The translations under genes were made by a program, and so were the position numbers. From Acinetobacter halotolerans (GTDB lineage: Bacteria > Pseudomonadota > Gammaproteobacteria > Pseudomonadales > Moraxellaceae), in contig NZ_SGIM01000002.1 of NCBI RefSeq assembly GCF_004208515.1, forward strand, positions 310,001-374,000: a DNA stretch of 64,000 nucleotides. Direction: 5' to 3'. Below are positions 15,833-24,445 of this stretch, one piece after another. Under the pieces are notes generated by a model that was given only the letters and a program-made list of their open reading frames with translations, made no database searches and was not told the DNA's origin. The first letter of the stretch is position 1. The number at the start of each line of letters is the position of its first letter.

Positions 15833-16132
15833 ATGAAAACATTTAATGAGAAGCTCGCGAACTGGATTCATGCCACGCCAGCGAAAGAAGCAGGGATTAA
15901 CAATATTCAGGTTCCAGGACAGCCAGAACTTTTGGTTTGGCAAACGCGTTATAAAGCGCCAACGGTTTATGAGCAAGACTTTGTTCAGCACTTAATCAGC
16001 GCATTTTCATCAGGTGTAACTGAGCTTGCAGATTTGGTTCAGTCTTTAAACCAACAAGGTTTTCGTTGTGAGTCTGGTGAACTTTGGACTTCTGAGTCGT
16101 TCTCAGAAGAAATGCAACGTTTAGGTTATTGA
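15833..16132 (+). CDS. Conserved small helical protein (recombinase-like HTH type)
   Basis: 99 aa, soluble. The N-terminal half (KLANWIHATPAKEAG, then QPELLVWQTR) is followed by a C-terminal helical region in which LADLVQSLNQQGFRCESGE resembles the small helix-turn-helix found in serine-recombinase tails, with the ending W.S.SF...M.RLGY. I recall proteins of this kind being labelled as recombinase-like HTH proteins beside Rieske oxygenases, but their role is not known to me. The position between ferredoxin and oxygenase, and tight spacing to both, suggest an accessory or subunit role for the oxygenase rather than DNA recombination (inference). Confidence 0.7.
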   Translation: MKTFNEKLANWIHATPAKEAGINNIQVPGQPELLVWQTRYKAPTVYEQDFVQHLISAFSSGVTELADLVQSLNQQGFRCESGELWTSESFSEEMQRLGY

Positions 16133-16149
16133 TTCAAGGAAGAATAGTG

Positions 16150-17217
16150 ATGAACGCAGCAGTATTAGCCACGCCAAGTGTCGAAGAGTATTTAGATTTA
16201 GGTTTACGTGATCAATGGCATCCAGTGCTTGCAAGTTGGGAAGTTGCAGCAAATCCAGTAGGGATCACTCGTTTAGGTGAAAATATTGTGGTTTGGCGTG
16301 ATGACCAAGGTCAAGTCCATGCCTTAGAAGATCGCTGCCCGCATCGTGGCGCACGCCTTTCACTCGGTTGGAACTTGGGCAATCGCGTTGCTTGTTGGTA
16401 TCACGGTGTAGAAGTTCGCCACGATGGTGTGGTTGAAGATGTCCCCGCTGTACATGACTGCCCAATGAAAGGCACTAAATGTATAAAAAGCTATCCAGTA
16501 GTTGAAGCACACGGTGCGATTTTTATGTGGTTTGGGATTGACCCAAATGAAGAGCCTAAAGCACTTGAGTTTCCTGAACAACTTGCAAGCGAAGAATGGA
16601 GTTCATTCCTTTGCCAAGCGGATTGGAAAGTCAATCATCAATATGCGATCGATAATGTGATGGACCCAATGCATGGTAGTTATTTGCATTGCACATCTCA
16701 TTCAATGGCAGAAGGTGATCGCACCGCGGAAATGAAACATCGTTCAACTGAGCATGGTTTTGTTTTTGAAAAAGAAGGTCAAATCGGTGTCAACTTTGAC
16801 TGGGTTGAATATGCCAATACAGGTGCAAGCTGGTTGCGTCTTTCGATCCCATATCGTAAAGATTTTGGACCGGGTGGTGAGTTCTGGATTGTGGGTTATG
16901 CAACACCGATTGATGCCAATAATACCCGCGTATTCTTTTGGCGTTGCCGCAAAGTGAGCGGCTGGCAGCGTAATGTGTGGCGTTTCCTCTATCGTAATCA
17001 CTTGGAAAAATTGCATTGGGATGTATTGGAACAAGATCGCATTATTTTAGAAAACCTTGCACCGAATGCACGTCAACAAGAATTCCTCTATCAACATGAT
17101 GTCGGTTTATCACGCTTACGCCGTTTGATGAAAAAAGAAGCGGAAAAGCAATTAAAGAAAATGGCAGCGTTGAATAGCTCAAACCGGATTGAAATGCAGG
17201 AAGAAGCGCATGGCTAA
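16150..17217 (+). CDS. Rieske non-heme iron oxygenase, catalytic alpha subunit
   Basis: 355 aa. The Rieske cluster ligands are C63-P-H65 and C82-W-Y-H85. The mononuclear iron site is D172-x2-H175-x4-H180, with the same spacing as the bridging Asp and two His in naphthalene dioxygenase. No beta subunit is encoded, so this belongs to the alpha-only group (phthalate/vanillate/carbazole-like). It would mono- or dihydroxylate a ring substrate using the ferredoxin and reductase of this cluster. The start is ATG 16150 with AAGGAAG eight nt upstream; the longer TTG frame contains that site. The stop overlaps the next gene by 8 nt. Confidence 0.93.
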   Translation: MNAAVLATPSVEEYLDLGLRDQWHPVLASWEVAANPVGITRLGENIVVWRDDQGQVHALEDRCPHRGARLSLGWNLGNRVACWYHGVEVRHDGVVEDVPAVHDCPMKGTKCIKSYPVVEAHGAIFMWFGIDPNEEPKALEFPEQLASEEWSSFLCQADWKVNHQYAIDNVMDPMHGSYLHCTSHSMAEGDRTAEMKHRSTEHGFVFEKEGQIGVNFDWVEYANTGASWLRLSIPYRKDFGPGGEFWIVGYATPIDANNTRVFFWRCRKVSGWQRNVWRFLYRNHLEKLHWDVLEQDRIILENLAPNARQQEFLYQHDVGLSRLRRLMKKEAEKQLKKMAALNSSNRIEMQEEAHG

Positions 17218-17974
17218 TGTCGCATTGTTACAAGGTAAAAAAGTCCTTGTCACAGGCGCGGCAAGAGGCTTGGGACGCGACTTTGCACAAGCAATTGCGG
17301 AAGCAGGTGCGCACGTGGTCATGGCGGATATTTTAACTGATCTGGTGCAGCAAGAAGTAGTTGCCTTACAGGCGCAAGGTCTAAATGTTGAGGCGGTAAC
17401 GATCGACTTGGCGAATGCAGATTCGATTGAACTAGCTGTTCAGCAAACCGTTGAATACTTGGGTGGGATCGATGGCTTGGTGAATTGTGCGGCCCTTGCA
17501 ACCAATGTTGGTGGCAAAAGCATGATGGATTATGACGCTGATCTTTGGGATCGTGTGATGAACATCAATGTCAAAGGGACGTGGTTAGTGACAAAGGCCT
17601 GTGTGCCTTATCTTAAACAGTCTGAGGCAGCAAAAGTCATTAATGTGGCATCGGATACAGCACTTTGGGGCGCCCCAAATCTGATGGCTTATGTGGCAAG
17701 TAAAGGTGCTTTGTTGGCGATGACGCGTTCAATGGCGAGAGAGTTAGGGCCGTTCAATATTTGTATCAATACGCTTTCACCAGGATTGACTCTGGTCGAA
17801 GCAACCGAATATGTACCGCAAGAACGCCATGATTTATATGTCAATGGTCGTGCGATTCAACGGCAGCAGTTACCTCAGGATTTAAACGGAACAGCCTTGT
17901 ATTTACTGTCGGAATTGTCCTCATTTGTGACGGGTCAAAATATTCCCGTAAATGGTGGTTTTGTCTTTAATTAA
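17210..17974 (+). CDS. Short-chain dehydrogenase, probable cis-dihydrodiol dehydrogenase
   Basis: 254 aa classical SDR. The NAD(P) motif TGAARGLG is at residues 15-22, and the catalytic tetrad is N120, S148, Y161, K165, complete and correctly spaced. Directly after a Rieske oxygenase, the likely role is oxidation of a cis-dihydrodiol to a catechol, restoring aromaticity; other alcohol oxidations are possible. ATG 17210 lies inside the end of the oxygenase gene with GGAAG upstream, which indicates translational coupling. Confidence 0.92.
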   Translation: MANVALLQGKKVLVTGAARGLGRDFAQAIAEAGAHVVMADILTDLVQQEVVALQAQGLNVEAVTIDLANADSIELAVQQTVEYLGGIDGLVNCAALATNVGGKSMMDYDADLWDRVMNINVKGTWLVTKACVPYLKQSEAAKVINVASDTALWGAPNLMAYVASKGALLAMTRSMARELGPFNICINTLSPGLTLVEATEYVPQERHDLYVNGRAIQRQQLPQDLNGTALYLLSELSSFVTGQNIPVNGGFVFN

Positions 17975-17985
17975 GGAGTGATCAC

Positions 17986-18918
17986 ATGATTACAGGGATT
18001 GAGATTTTAAAGTTTGGCGTCGAGGACAGAGCTGCTTCAAATAAGTTTTTAGCAGACTTCGGATTAACGCACACTCATTCAGACATTGAAGGTGCTGATC
18101 TCTATCAAACCCAAAACGGCAGCAAAATTTATTTATTTGATTGTGATGATGCGCGTTTACCTCAAGCAATCGAATCAGGTTCGACTTTACGCGAAGTCAT
18201 ATGGGGTTTAGATGATATAGCACATGATTTACCGGATTTAGCTGTTCGATTGCAAGATGTAAATGGTTTTGAGGCAACAGAAGAAAGTGTGCAATGTATT
18301 GATCCTAATGGGATGACCATTCGCTTTCAGAAAAGTTTTACCCACGAAATCCCTGCGTTAAGAACCGAAGGGATCAATCAGTACGGAACAGTCAATCGTA
18401 TCAATGCTGCCAGTCCTGTTTATGAGAAAGGTCAACCTGTTGCGATTGGTCATGTGGTGTTCTTCACCCCAGATTTGGAAAAAACCGAACAGTTCTATAT
18501 TGAAAAACTGGGGTTCTACTTATCAGATGCTTATCGCAATCGTGGTGCATTTTTGCGCTGCCGAGGCAAGGGTTATCATCATGATTTGTTCTTACTTTCA
18601 GTACCCAATAAACCCGCAGGTCTAAACCATGTTGCCTTTGTGGTCCGTGATATTCATGAAGTCATTGGTGGTGGATTAAATATGAATCGCTCGGATTGGT
18701 CAACCTTTATCGGTCCAGGGCGGCACCCGATTTCTTCAGCTTACTTTTGGTATGTCAACTCGCCATTAGGTGGTGCATTTGAGTATTACACCAATGATGA
18801 TTATTTGACTGAAGAATGGCAGCCACGGGTTGAAGAACATTGTTTAGAACTATTCACTGAATGGGCGATTGAAGGCGGTCTTGATGATCATACCCGTCGT
18901 CAAGTCAAACCTGCATAA
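17986..18918 (+). CDS. VOC-family extradiol ring-cleavage dioxygenase
   Basis: 310 aa with two vicinal-oxygen-chelate domains; the C-terminal one carries iron ligands H156, H215 and E266, and an active-site His pair (198-199), matching the pattern of 2,3-dihydroxybiphenyl 1,2-dioxygenase (H146, H210, E260). It should cleave a catechol next to the hydroxyls (meta-cleavage) with Fe(II) and O2. AAGGAG lies before the ATG, and it follows the SDR by 11 nt. The substrate catechol is not predictable from sequence alone. Confidence 0.9.
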   Translation: MITGIEILKFGVEDRAASNKFLADFGLTHTHSDIEGADLYQTQNGSKIYLFDCDDARLPQAIESGSTLREVIWGLDDIAHDLPDLAVRLQDVNGFEATEESVQCIDPNGMTIRFQKSFTHEIPALRTEGINQYGTVNRINAASPVYEKGQPVAIGHVVFFTPDLEKTEQFYIEKLGFYLSDAYRNRGAFLRCRGKGYHHDLFLLSVPNKPAGLNHVAFVVRDIHEVIGGGLNMNRSDWSTFIGPGRHPISSAYFWYVNSPLGGAFEYYTNDDYLTEEWQPRVEEHCLELFTEWAIEGGLDDHTRRQVKPA

Positions 18919-18945
18919 GACTCAATCGGGCAGGGAGATCAAGCT

Positions 18946-20157
18946 ATGGAAAGAATCGTAATCGTTGGTGCAGGGCAGGCAGCGGGTTGGGCGGTGAACA
19001 CACTACGTCAAAATGGATACTCAGGTGAGATTCATGTGGTATCCAATGAAGACCAAGTGTTTTACGAGCGTCCACCACTTTCTAAACAGGTGCTATCAAA
19101 AGAAGCCAGTTATGAAAGTTTGCATCTGTTTTCTCCAGAGCAAGTGCAAGAATTTAACATTCAGTGGCATAAGCCTGCTGTGGCGACTCAAGTCGATCGC
19201 CAGCAGAAACATGTGGTCTTAGCAAGCGGTCAAATTTTACCTTATGACAAGTTATTGATCGCAACAGGAAGCCGTGCACGTATTCCAGTCAATACATGGC
19301 AGTTCATCCCAAATGTGGTGACTTTACGTAATGTGCAAGATTGTGAGCGTCTTGCTGAAATCTTACAGCATGCGCAAAAACTAGCGGTGGTTGGCGGTGG
19401 CTGGATTGGTCTTGAAATTGCAGCAACGGCACGGAAACAAGGCAAAGAGGTTCATATTTTTGAATATGGTGATCGGCTCTGTGCCCGTAGTGTAAGCCCT
19501 GATGTATCTGATTTCTTGAAACAGATGCATGAGAAACAAGGCACTCAGATTCATTTGAATAGTAAAAATTTGCATTTGATTGAAGCTGGTCATCAGAAAG
19601 TTGAAGTGGTGAATCATCCAAATGTCAGTGTATTGTTTGATTGTGTGGTGGTGGGTGCTGGGGCTGATATTGCCAAAGAACTAGGTGTCAATGCAGGCTT
19701 GGATGTCAAAGATGGCATCGTGGTGAATTGTTTTGGGCAAACCTCTGACCAAGATATTTATGCAGCAGGCGATGTTGCAACTCATCCGATGCTTGGGTAT
19801 TGCATTCAGTCTTGGGCAAATGCGCAGAACCAAGCGATTGCAGCAGCAAAGTCGATGTTAGGTATGGATACCGAATATGCCGATATTCCTTGGCTCTGGT
19901 CCGATCAATACCACTTCAATATTCAAATATTAGGAACTTATCAACCTGAAAGAACCAAACAGATCGTCGTACGTAAAAGTACAGATGATCAATGTAGCTA
20001 TCTTTATTTAGATAATCAAAATTGCTTAATCAATATGATCGCAATCAATGATTCGAAACTGGTCAAATTGGCTAAACGTTGGATGCAGTCCAATACCATT
20101 TTAGACCCAAAATTATTAGCAGACCCTGAATTTAATGTCATGAAATTAAAACCATAA
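18946..20157 (+). CDS. FAD-dependent ferredoxin reductase of the oxygenase system
   Basis: 403 aa. The N-terminal FAD fold opens with IVGAGQAAG (residues 6-14), the NAD fold has VVGGGWIGLEIA in mid-protein, and the second FAD block reads QDIYAAGDVATHP. The size and C-terminal domain fit BphA4/rubredoxin-reductase-type enzymes that transfer electrons from NADH to the Rieske ferredoxin. It completes the electron chain NADH, reductase, ferredoxin (15502), oxygenase (16150). Confidence 0.92.
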   Translation: MERIVIVGAGQAAGWAVNTLRQNGYSGEIHVVSNEDQVFYERPPLSKQVLSKEASYESLHLFSPEQVQEFNIQWHKPAVATQVDRQQKHVVLASGQILPYDKLLIATGSRARIPVNTWQFIPNVVTLRNVQDCERLAEILQHAQKLAVVGGGWIGLEIAATARKQGKEVHIFEYGDRLCARSVSPDVSDFLKQMHEKQGTQIHLNSKNLHLIEAGHQKVEVVNHPNVSVLFDCVVVGAGADIAKELGVNAGLDVKDGIVVNCFGQTSDQDIYAAGDVATHPMLGYCIQSWANAQNQAIAAAKSMLGMDTEYADIPWLWSDQYHFNIQILGTYQPERTKQIVVRKSTDDQCSYLYLDNQNCLINMIAINDSKLVKLAKRWMQSNTILDPKLLADPEFNVMKLKP

Positions 20158-20197
20158 ACATTAAATCCGGTTCATGACTCAATCGAAGGAATGAAGT

Positions 20198-21421
20198 ATG
20201 AGTAATGAAGTGAAAAGTGGATGGAAGCATTGGGTTCCTGCTTTCGTTCTGATGGTATGTGTTGTTCTCGCATTTTTCGACAAAATCAGTATTGCGGTTT
20301 TGTTTGCGGATCCACATTTCCAAGGTGCAATGGAGATTGCTGAGAACAAAGCCAAACTCGGATGGTTAATGACCAGTTTCTTGCTGGCTTACGGTTTTTC
20401 ATCTGTATTCCTCAGTTTCCTTGGCGATATTTTCGACCCAAAGAAAATGCTGTTTTGGAGTGTCGCCTCTTGGGGTGTGCTGATGTTGTGCATGGGCTTT
20501 ACCACCAGTTATGCAGGGATGTTGTTCTTACGTATTTTGCTCGGTTTAGCTGAAGGGCCTTTATTCGCTTTGGCTTATACCATCGTGAAACAAACCTATA
20601 CCGATCGTCAGCAAGCACGTGCCTCAACCATGTTTTTGTTAGGAACACCGATTGGGGCTTTTCTTGGCTTTCCGATCACTGCTGCGGTATTAGCAAAATA
20701 CGATTGGCATACCACATTCTTTGTGATGGCCGCTCTAACGCTTGTTGCTTTGTTTGCGATCATCATTGGTTTACGTGATTTAAAGCTTAAGAAAACCATT
20801 GAACTGCAATCCACCAGCAAGCGTGTCAATTTTAAAGGTCATCTTCAGAACACCAAAGTGTTATTGCAGAACCGTTCATTTTGGTTGGTCTGTATCTTCA
20901 ACATTGCTTTGATGACGTATTTGTGGGGATTAAACAGTTGGGTACCTTCTTATTTAATCCAAGACAAAGGCTTCAATCTTAAAGAGTTTGGAATGTATTC
21001 AAGCTTGCCATTCATTGCCATGTTGATTGGTGAAATCGTCGGTGCATTCCTTTCTGATAAGACTGGGCGACGTGCAATTCAAGTTTTTGGTGGTTTATTG
21101 GTCGCAGGTATTTTCATGTATGTGATGGTACTCATGACTGATCCAATTTTGGTAATTGCTGCGATGTCTTTCAGTGCAATGGCTTGGGGCTTTGGTGTGG
21201 CATCGGTATTCGCTTTGCTTGCCCGAGTGACTACGGCTGACGTCGGTGCAACAGCAGGTGGGATCTTTAATGGAATGGGTAATTTTGCCAGTGCAATCGC
21301 ACCTGTTTTGATCGGTTACATCGTAATGCAAACACATAGTTTTAATCTAGGAATTACCTTCTTGGCAGCAGTCGCCGTTATTGGGTCGTTCTTCTTGCTT
21401 CCTTTATTGAAACGCTATTAA
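20198..21421 (+). CDS. MFS transporter, probable uptake of the pathway substrate
   Basis: 407 aa with twelve predicted transmembrane helices. The loop 2-3 signature GDIFDPKKMLFWS and the GLAEGPLFALAY helix fit the anion:cation symporter (ACS) family of MFS, which imports organic acids including aromatic acids. Its place inside the catabolic cluster suggests import of an anionic substrate. It works with the porin at the end of the cluster, which would provide outer-membrane passage. Confidence 0.9.
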   Translation: MSNEVKSGWKHWVPAFVLMVCVVLAFFDKISIAVLFADPHFQGAMEIAENKAKLGWLMTSFLLAYGFSSVFLSFLGDIFDPKKMLFWSVASWGVLMLCMGFTTSYAGMLFLRILLGLAEGPLFALAYTIVKQTYTDRQQARASTMFLLGTPIGAFLGFPITAAVLAKYDWHTTFFVMAALTLVALFAIIIGLRDLKLKKTIELQSTSKRVNFKGHLQNTKVLLQNRSFWLVCIFNIALMTYLWGLNSWVPSYLIQDKGFNLKEFGMYSSLPFIAMLIGEIVGAFLSDKTGRRAIQVFGGLLVAGIFMYVMVLMTDPILVIAAMSFSAMAWGFGVASVFALLARVTTADVGATAGGIFNGMGNFASAIAPVLIGYIVMQTHSFNLGITFLAAVAVIGSFFLLPLLKRY

Positions 21422-21445
21422 TCAAAGAGATCTAGGAGTTAAAAC

Positions 21446-21967
21446 ATGACTACTCAACAATTTGAATCATGGAAACAGCCAGAAGGCACGAGTTTAAATG
21501 ATTGGTTAAACACACGTATCGCACGTTTTGAAACACGTAAATATGACTTTGATGCGTTGAAGTTCCAAGCAGATTATGACCCGAAATATCGTCGTGCTCA
21601 AATGCGTTATATGGGAACTGGGGCAACAGGGGTAGTCAATGATGGCAACACTGTCCCAGCAGAAAACTTTACTTTTTCAACCATGGTATTGCCTGCGCAA
21701 TGTGAAGGTCCTTTGCATATTCATCACGATGTGGAAGAAGTGTTTTTCATGTTACGTGGTGAGATTGACTTATTCATTGAGCATAACGGTGAAAAATTCC
21801 AAACCAAACTCAAAGAGCGCGATCTGATTTCAATTCCACCGGGTATCTATCGTGGTCTGTTTAACCCTGGTCAAGAAGATGCATTGATGTGTGTGATGTT
21901 AGGTGCTGGAAAACCAACCATTCCGAACTATCCACCTGAGCATCCATTGTCTCAAATTAAACGTTAA
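21446..21967 (+). CDS. Cupin-domain protein of the catabolic cluster
   Basis: 173 aa. A single cupin barrel is at about residues 75-155, with the metal motif PLHIHHDVEEVFFMLRGE (His-x-His-x4-5-Glu) and a second block RDLISIPPGIYRGLFNPG. The usual second-motif His (G-D-..-P-x-G-..-H) is replaced here by an Arg/Leu stretch, so the metal site may be altered. Cupins in such clusters include isomerases, dioxygenases and decarboxylase-like enzymes; this one cannot be assigned. It is between the transporter and the hydrolase, with tight spacing. Confidence 0.85.
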   Translation: MTTQQFESWKQPEGTSLNDWLNTRIARFETRKYDFDALKFQADYDPKYRRAQMRYMGTGATGVVNDGNTVPAENFTFSTMVLPAQCEGPLHIHHDVEEVFFMLRGEIDLFIEHNGEKFQTKLKERDLISIPPGIYRGLFNPGQEDALMCVMLGAGKPTIPNYPPEHPLSQIKR

Positions 21968-21999
21968 TCGACTCGATTAACTGTAAAAAAAGGAATGAA

Positions 22000-22815
22000 A
22001 TGATGACTTTGATCGATACATTAGCCAAATATCCCATCAAAAGCATAGTCGTGAATGGGCAAGTGCAAGCTTATCGTGAAGCAGGTCAAGGTCAACCACT
22101 GATTTTATTGCATGGGATTAGTTCAGGTTCAGCCTCTTGGGTGAATCAGTTGGATGTGCTCAGTCATCATTTTCATGTCATTGCTTGGGATGCACCGGGT
22201 TATGGCATATCAACTGGCTTAAATACGGAACAGCCTAATGCAGCAGATTATGCACAACGTGTATTGGGTTTAATGGACGCTTTAGCGATTCAAAAAGCCA
22301 TTGTGGTGGGACATTCGCTCGGCGCATTACAAGCCAGTGCCTTTGCCCATCTTTATCCTGAACGAGTTGAAACTTTAATTATTGCCAATGCTGCACAGGG
22401 TTATCAGCGATCAGATGATGAAACCAAAGCACAGGTGTATCAGAAACGCCCAAATCTATTGAAAAGCTTGGGCAATGCGGGGATGGCGGCAAGTCGCGGT
22501 CCACATTTAATTTATAAACAAGACCCTCAAGCACTGGCATTGGTCGGTGAGGTGATGGGGCAGCTTACTTTAGACGGTTTTACCCGAGCATCGTATTTGT
22601 TGGCGTATGACGAAATCAGAAATTATTTAACCAATATCAGCGTTTCTTGTGTGGTGATTGCAGGTGACAAGGATGAAATCACCCCTGCGCAAGCAATCAA
22701 GGAACTTGCTATCGAAATGCAATTGAGCCGATGTCATCTCATCACAGATGCAGGTCATCTGAGTTATGTCGATCAACCTGAACAGTTTAACGACATTGTT
22801 TTATCGGCAAATTAA
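22000..22815 (+). CDS. Alpha/beta-fold hydrolase, probable meta-cleavage product hydrolase
   Basis: 271 aa. The catalytic triad is S106 in GHSLG, D225 in AGDKDEITP and H253 in DAGHLSYVDQP; the oxyanion block LLHG is at 36-39. The size and pattern match C-C bond hydrolases such as BphD/CmtE/TodF that split ring-fission products. Given the extradiol dioxygenase upstream, this is the best assignment, though an esterase cannot be excluded. Two adjacent ATGs (22000, 22003) follow AAGGAATGAA. Confidence 0.88.
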   Translation: MMTLIDTLAKYPIKSIVVNGQVQAYREAGQGQPLILLHGISSGSASWVNQLDVLSHHFHVIAWDAPGYGISTGLNTEQPNAADYAQRVLGLMDALAIQKAIVVGHSLGALQASAFAHLYPERVETLIIANAAQGYQRSDDETKAQVYQKRPNLLKSLGNAGMAASRGPHLIYKQDPQALALVGEVMGQLTLDGFTRASYLLAYDEIRNYLTNISVSCVVIAGDKDEITPAQAIKELAIEMQLSRCHLITDAGHLSYVDQPEQFNDIVLSAN

Positions 22816-22837
22816 GATTTAAACGAGAGATATGGAT

Positions 22838-23632
22838 ATGAGCTTCCAAGTTGAAGGAAAAGTAGCAGTTGTAACAGGTGGCTCGTCAGGCATTGGTTTG
22901 GCTGCTGTGGAAATTTTAGTTGCAGAAGGTGCCAAGGTTGCGTGGTGTGGTCGAGATGAAGCGCGTTTAGCAGCATCGAAACTTTATATTTTAGAGAAAT
23001 ATCCGCATGCCAATATTTACACCAGTATTTGCAATGTCTTAGACAAAGAAGATGTAAAACGATTCGCACAACAAGTGAATCAAAATTTAGGCAATGTCGA
23101 CATGTTGATCAATAACGCGGGTCAAGGTCGTGTGTCGAATTTTGAAAATACCCAAGACGAAGATTGGATGAAAGAAATTGAACTCAAGTATTTCAGTGTA
23201 TTGCATCCCATCCGTGCATTTTTAAATGATTTAAAGCAATCTGCTTGTGGCTCAATCACCAATGTGAACTCATTGTTAGCATTGCAACCTGAGCCGCACA
23301 TGATCGCAACCTCATCTGCACGTGCGGCATTACTGAATCTTACCCATTCACTGGCACATGAATTTACCCAATATGGTGTCCGTGTGAACTCGATTTTGCT
23401 AGGTATGGTGGAGTCAGCACAATGGAAACGCCGTTTTGAAACACGTTCAGACCCAAATTTGTCGTGGGAGCAGTGGACGGGAAATATTGCAAAGAGTCGA
23501 GGTATTCCGATGCAACGTTTAGGCAAGCCTGAAGAACCTGCACGTGCTTTGGTGTTCTTGGCGTCGCCATTGGCATCCTATACCACAGGTTCAACACTCG
23601 ATGTCTCTGGTGGATTTAATAAACATTTATAA
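22838..23632 (+). CDS. Atypical SDR lacking the catalytic Tyr and Lys
   Basis: 264 aa from ATG 22838 (GAGAG eight nt upstream; ATG 22832 is too close). The cofactor motif TGGSSGIG and the NNAG block are intact, so NAD(P) binding is likely. At the active site the Ser (about 145) is kept, but the usual Tyr is Thr158 and the usual Lys is Arg162 (IATSSARAAL in place of YxASK). A similar TSxAR variant may occur in other SDRs. The enzyme probably does not work by the classic Tyr-Lys mechanism. Its step in the pathway is unknown. Confidence 0.88.
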   Translation: MSFQVEGKVAVVTGGSSGIGLAAVEILVAEGAKVAWCGRDEARLAASKLYILEKYPHANIYTSICNVLDKEDVKRFAQQVNQNLGNVDMLINNAGQGRVSNFENTQDEDWMKEIELKYFSVLHPIRAFLNDLKQSACGSITNVNSLLALQPEPHMIATSSARAALLNLTHSLAHEFTQYGVRVNSILLGMVESAQWKRRFETRSDPNLSWEQWTGNIAKSRGIPMQRLGKPEEPARALVFLASPLASYTTGSTLDVSGGFNKHL

Positions 23633-23641
23633 GGTGTGCAC

Positions 23642-24433
23642 ATGAAACAGTTGATGATGATCGGTTTTGGCGCGATGGCAGCAGAGGTTTATACGCATAT
23701 GCCACATGACCTACAACTTAAATGGATCGTGGTACCAGCACGGAGTATTGAAAAAGTTCAGGCACAAGTTGCTCCAGATGTTCAGGTCATTTCATCAATT
23801 GATGAGTGTCAGGGCACACCTGATTATGTGATTGAAGTTGCTGGCCAAGCCGCAGTGAAAGAGCACGCGCAAAAGGTACTGGCGAAAGGTTGGACGATTG
23901 GTCTGATTTCAGTGGGGACTCTTGCGGATAACGATTTTTTCATCCAACTGAAAAATACGGCGGAACAACATGATGCACATCTGCACCTTTTAGCAGGTGC
24001 GATTGCAGGAATTGATGGAATCTCAGCGGCGAAAGAAGGTGGTTTAGAAAGGGTCACCTATAAAGGTTGTAAAAGCCCTAATAGTTGGCGTGGCAGCTAT
24101 GCCGAACAATTGGTTGATTTAGATCAGGTGAATCAAGCAACCGTTTTTTTCCGTGGTACAGCGCGTGAAGCTGCACTGAAGTTTCCAGCCAATGCCAATG
24201 TTGCGGCGACCATTGCCCTTGCAGGTTTAGGTATGGATGAAACGATGGTTGAACTCACAGTTGATCCGACGATCAATAAAAACAAACACACCATCGTGGC
24301 AGAAGGTGTGTTTGGTGAAATGACCATTGAATTAGTTGGTGTACCTTTGGCAAGCAATCCCAAAACCTCAACTTTGGCGGCGCTGAGTGTGATACGGGCG
24401 TGTCGCAATAGTGTTCAAGCGATTCAGATTTAA
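23642..24433 (+). CDS. L-aspartate dehydrogenase-like NAD(P)-dependent enzyme
   Basis: 263 aa, the family size. The N-terminal Rossmann motif GFGAMA, the central GAIAGIDGISAA block, the NVAATIALAG block and the conserved His216 (NKNKHTI) match the NadX-type aspartate dehydrogenase family, which oxidises L-aspartate to iminosuccinate or runs the reverse amination. Its presence in an aromatic-type cluster is unexpected. It may act on an amino- or oxo-dicarboxylate from the ring. ATG 23642 follows AAGG, ten nt after the SDR stop. Confidence 0.88.
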   Translation: MKQLMMIGFGAMAAEVYTHMPHDLQLKWIVVPARSIEKVQAQVAPDVQVISSIDECQGTPDYVIEVAGQAAVKEHAQKVLAKGWTIGLISVGTLADNDFFIQLKNTAEQHDAHLHLLAGAIAGIDGISAAKEGGLERVTYKGCKSPNSWRGSYAEQLVDLDQVNQATVFFRGTAREAALKFPANANVAATIALAGLGMDETMVELTVDPTINKNKHTIVAEGVFGEMTIELVGVPLASNPKTSTLAALSVIRACRNSVQAIQI

Positions 24434-24445
24434 AGGGATTTGATC

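Noticed and set aside
23122-23526. 134-codon open frame on the minus strand inside the atypical SDR gene
   Set aside because: It is antisense to a well-conserved protein, has Cys/Ser/Arg-rich composition typical of shadow frames and no ribosome-binding site.
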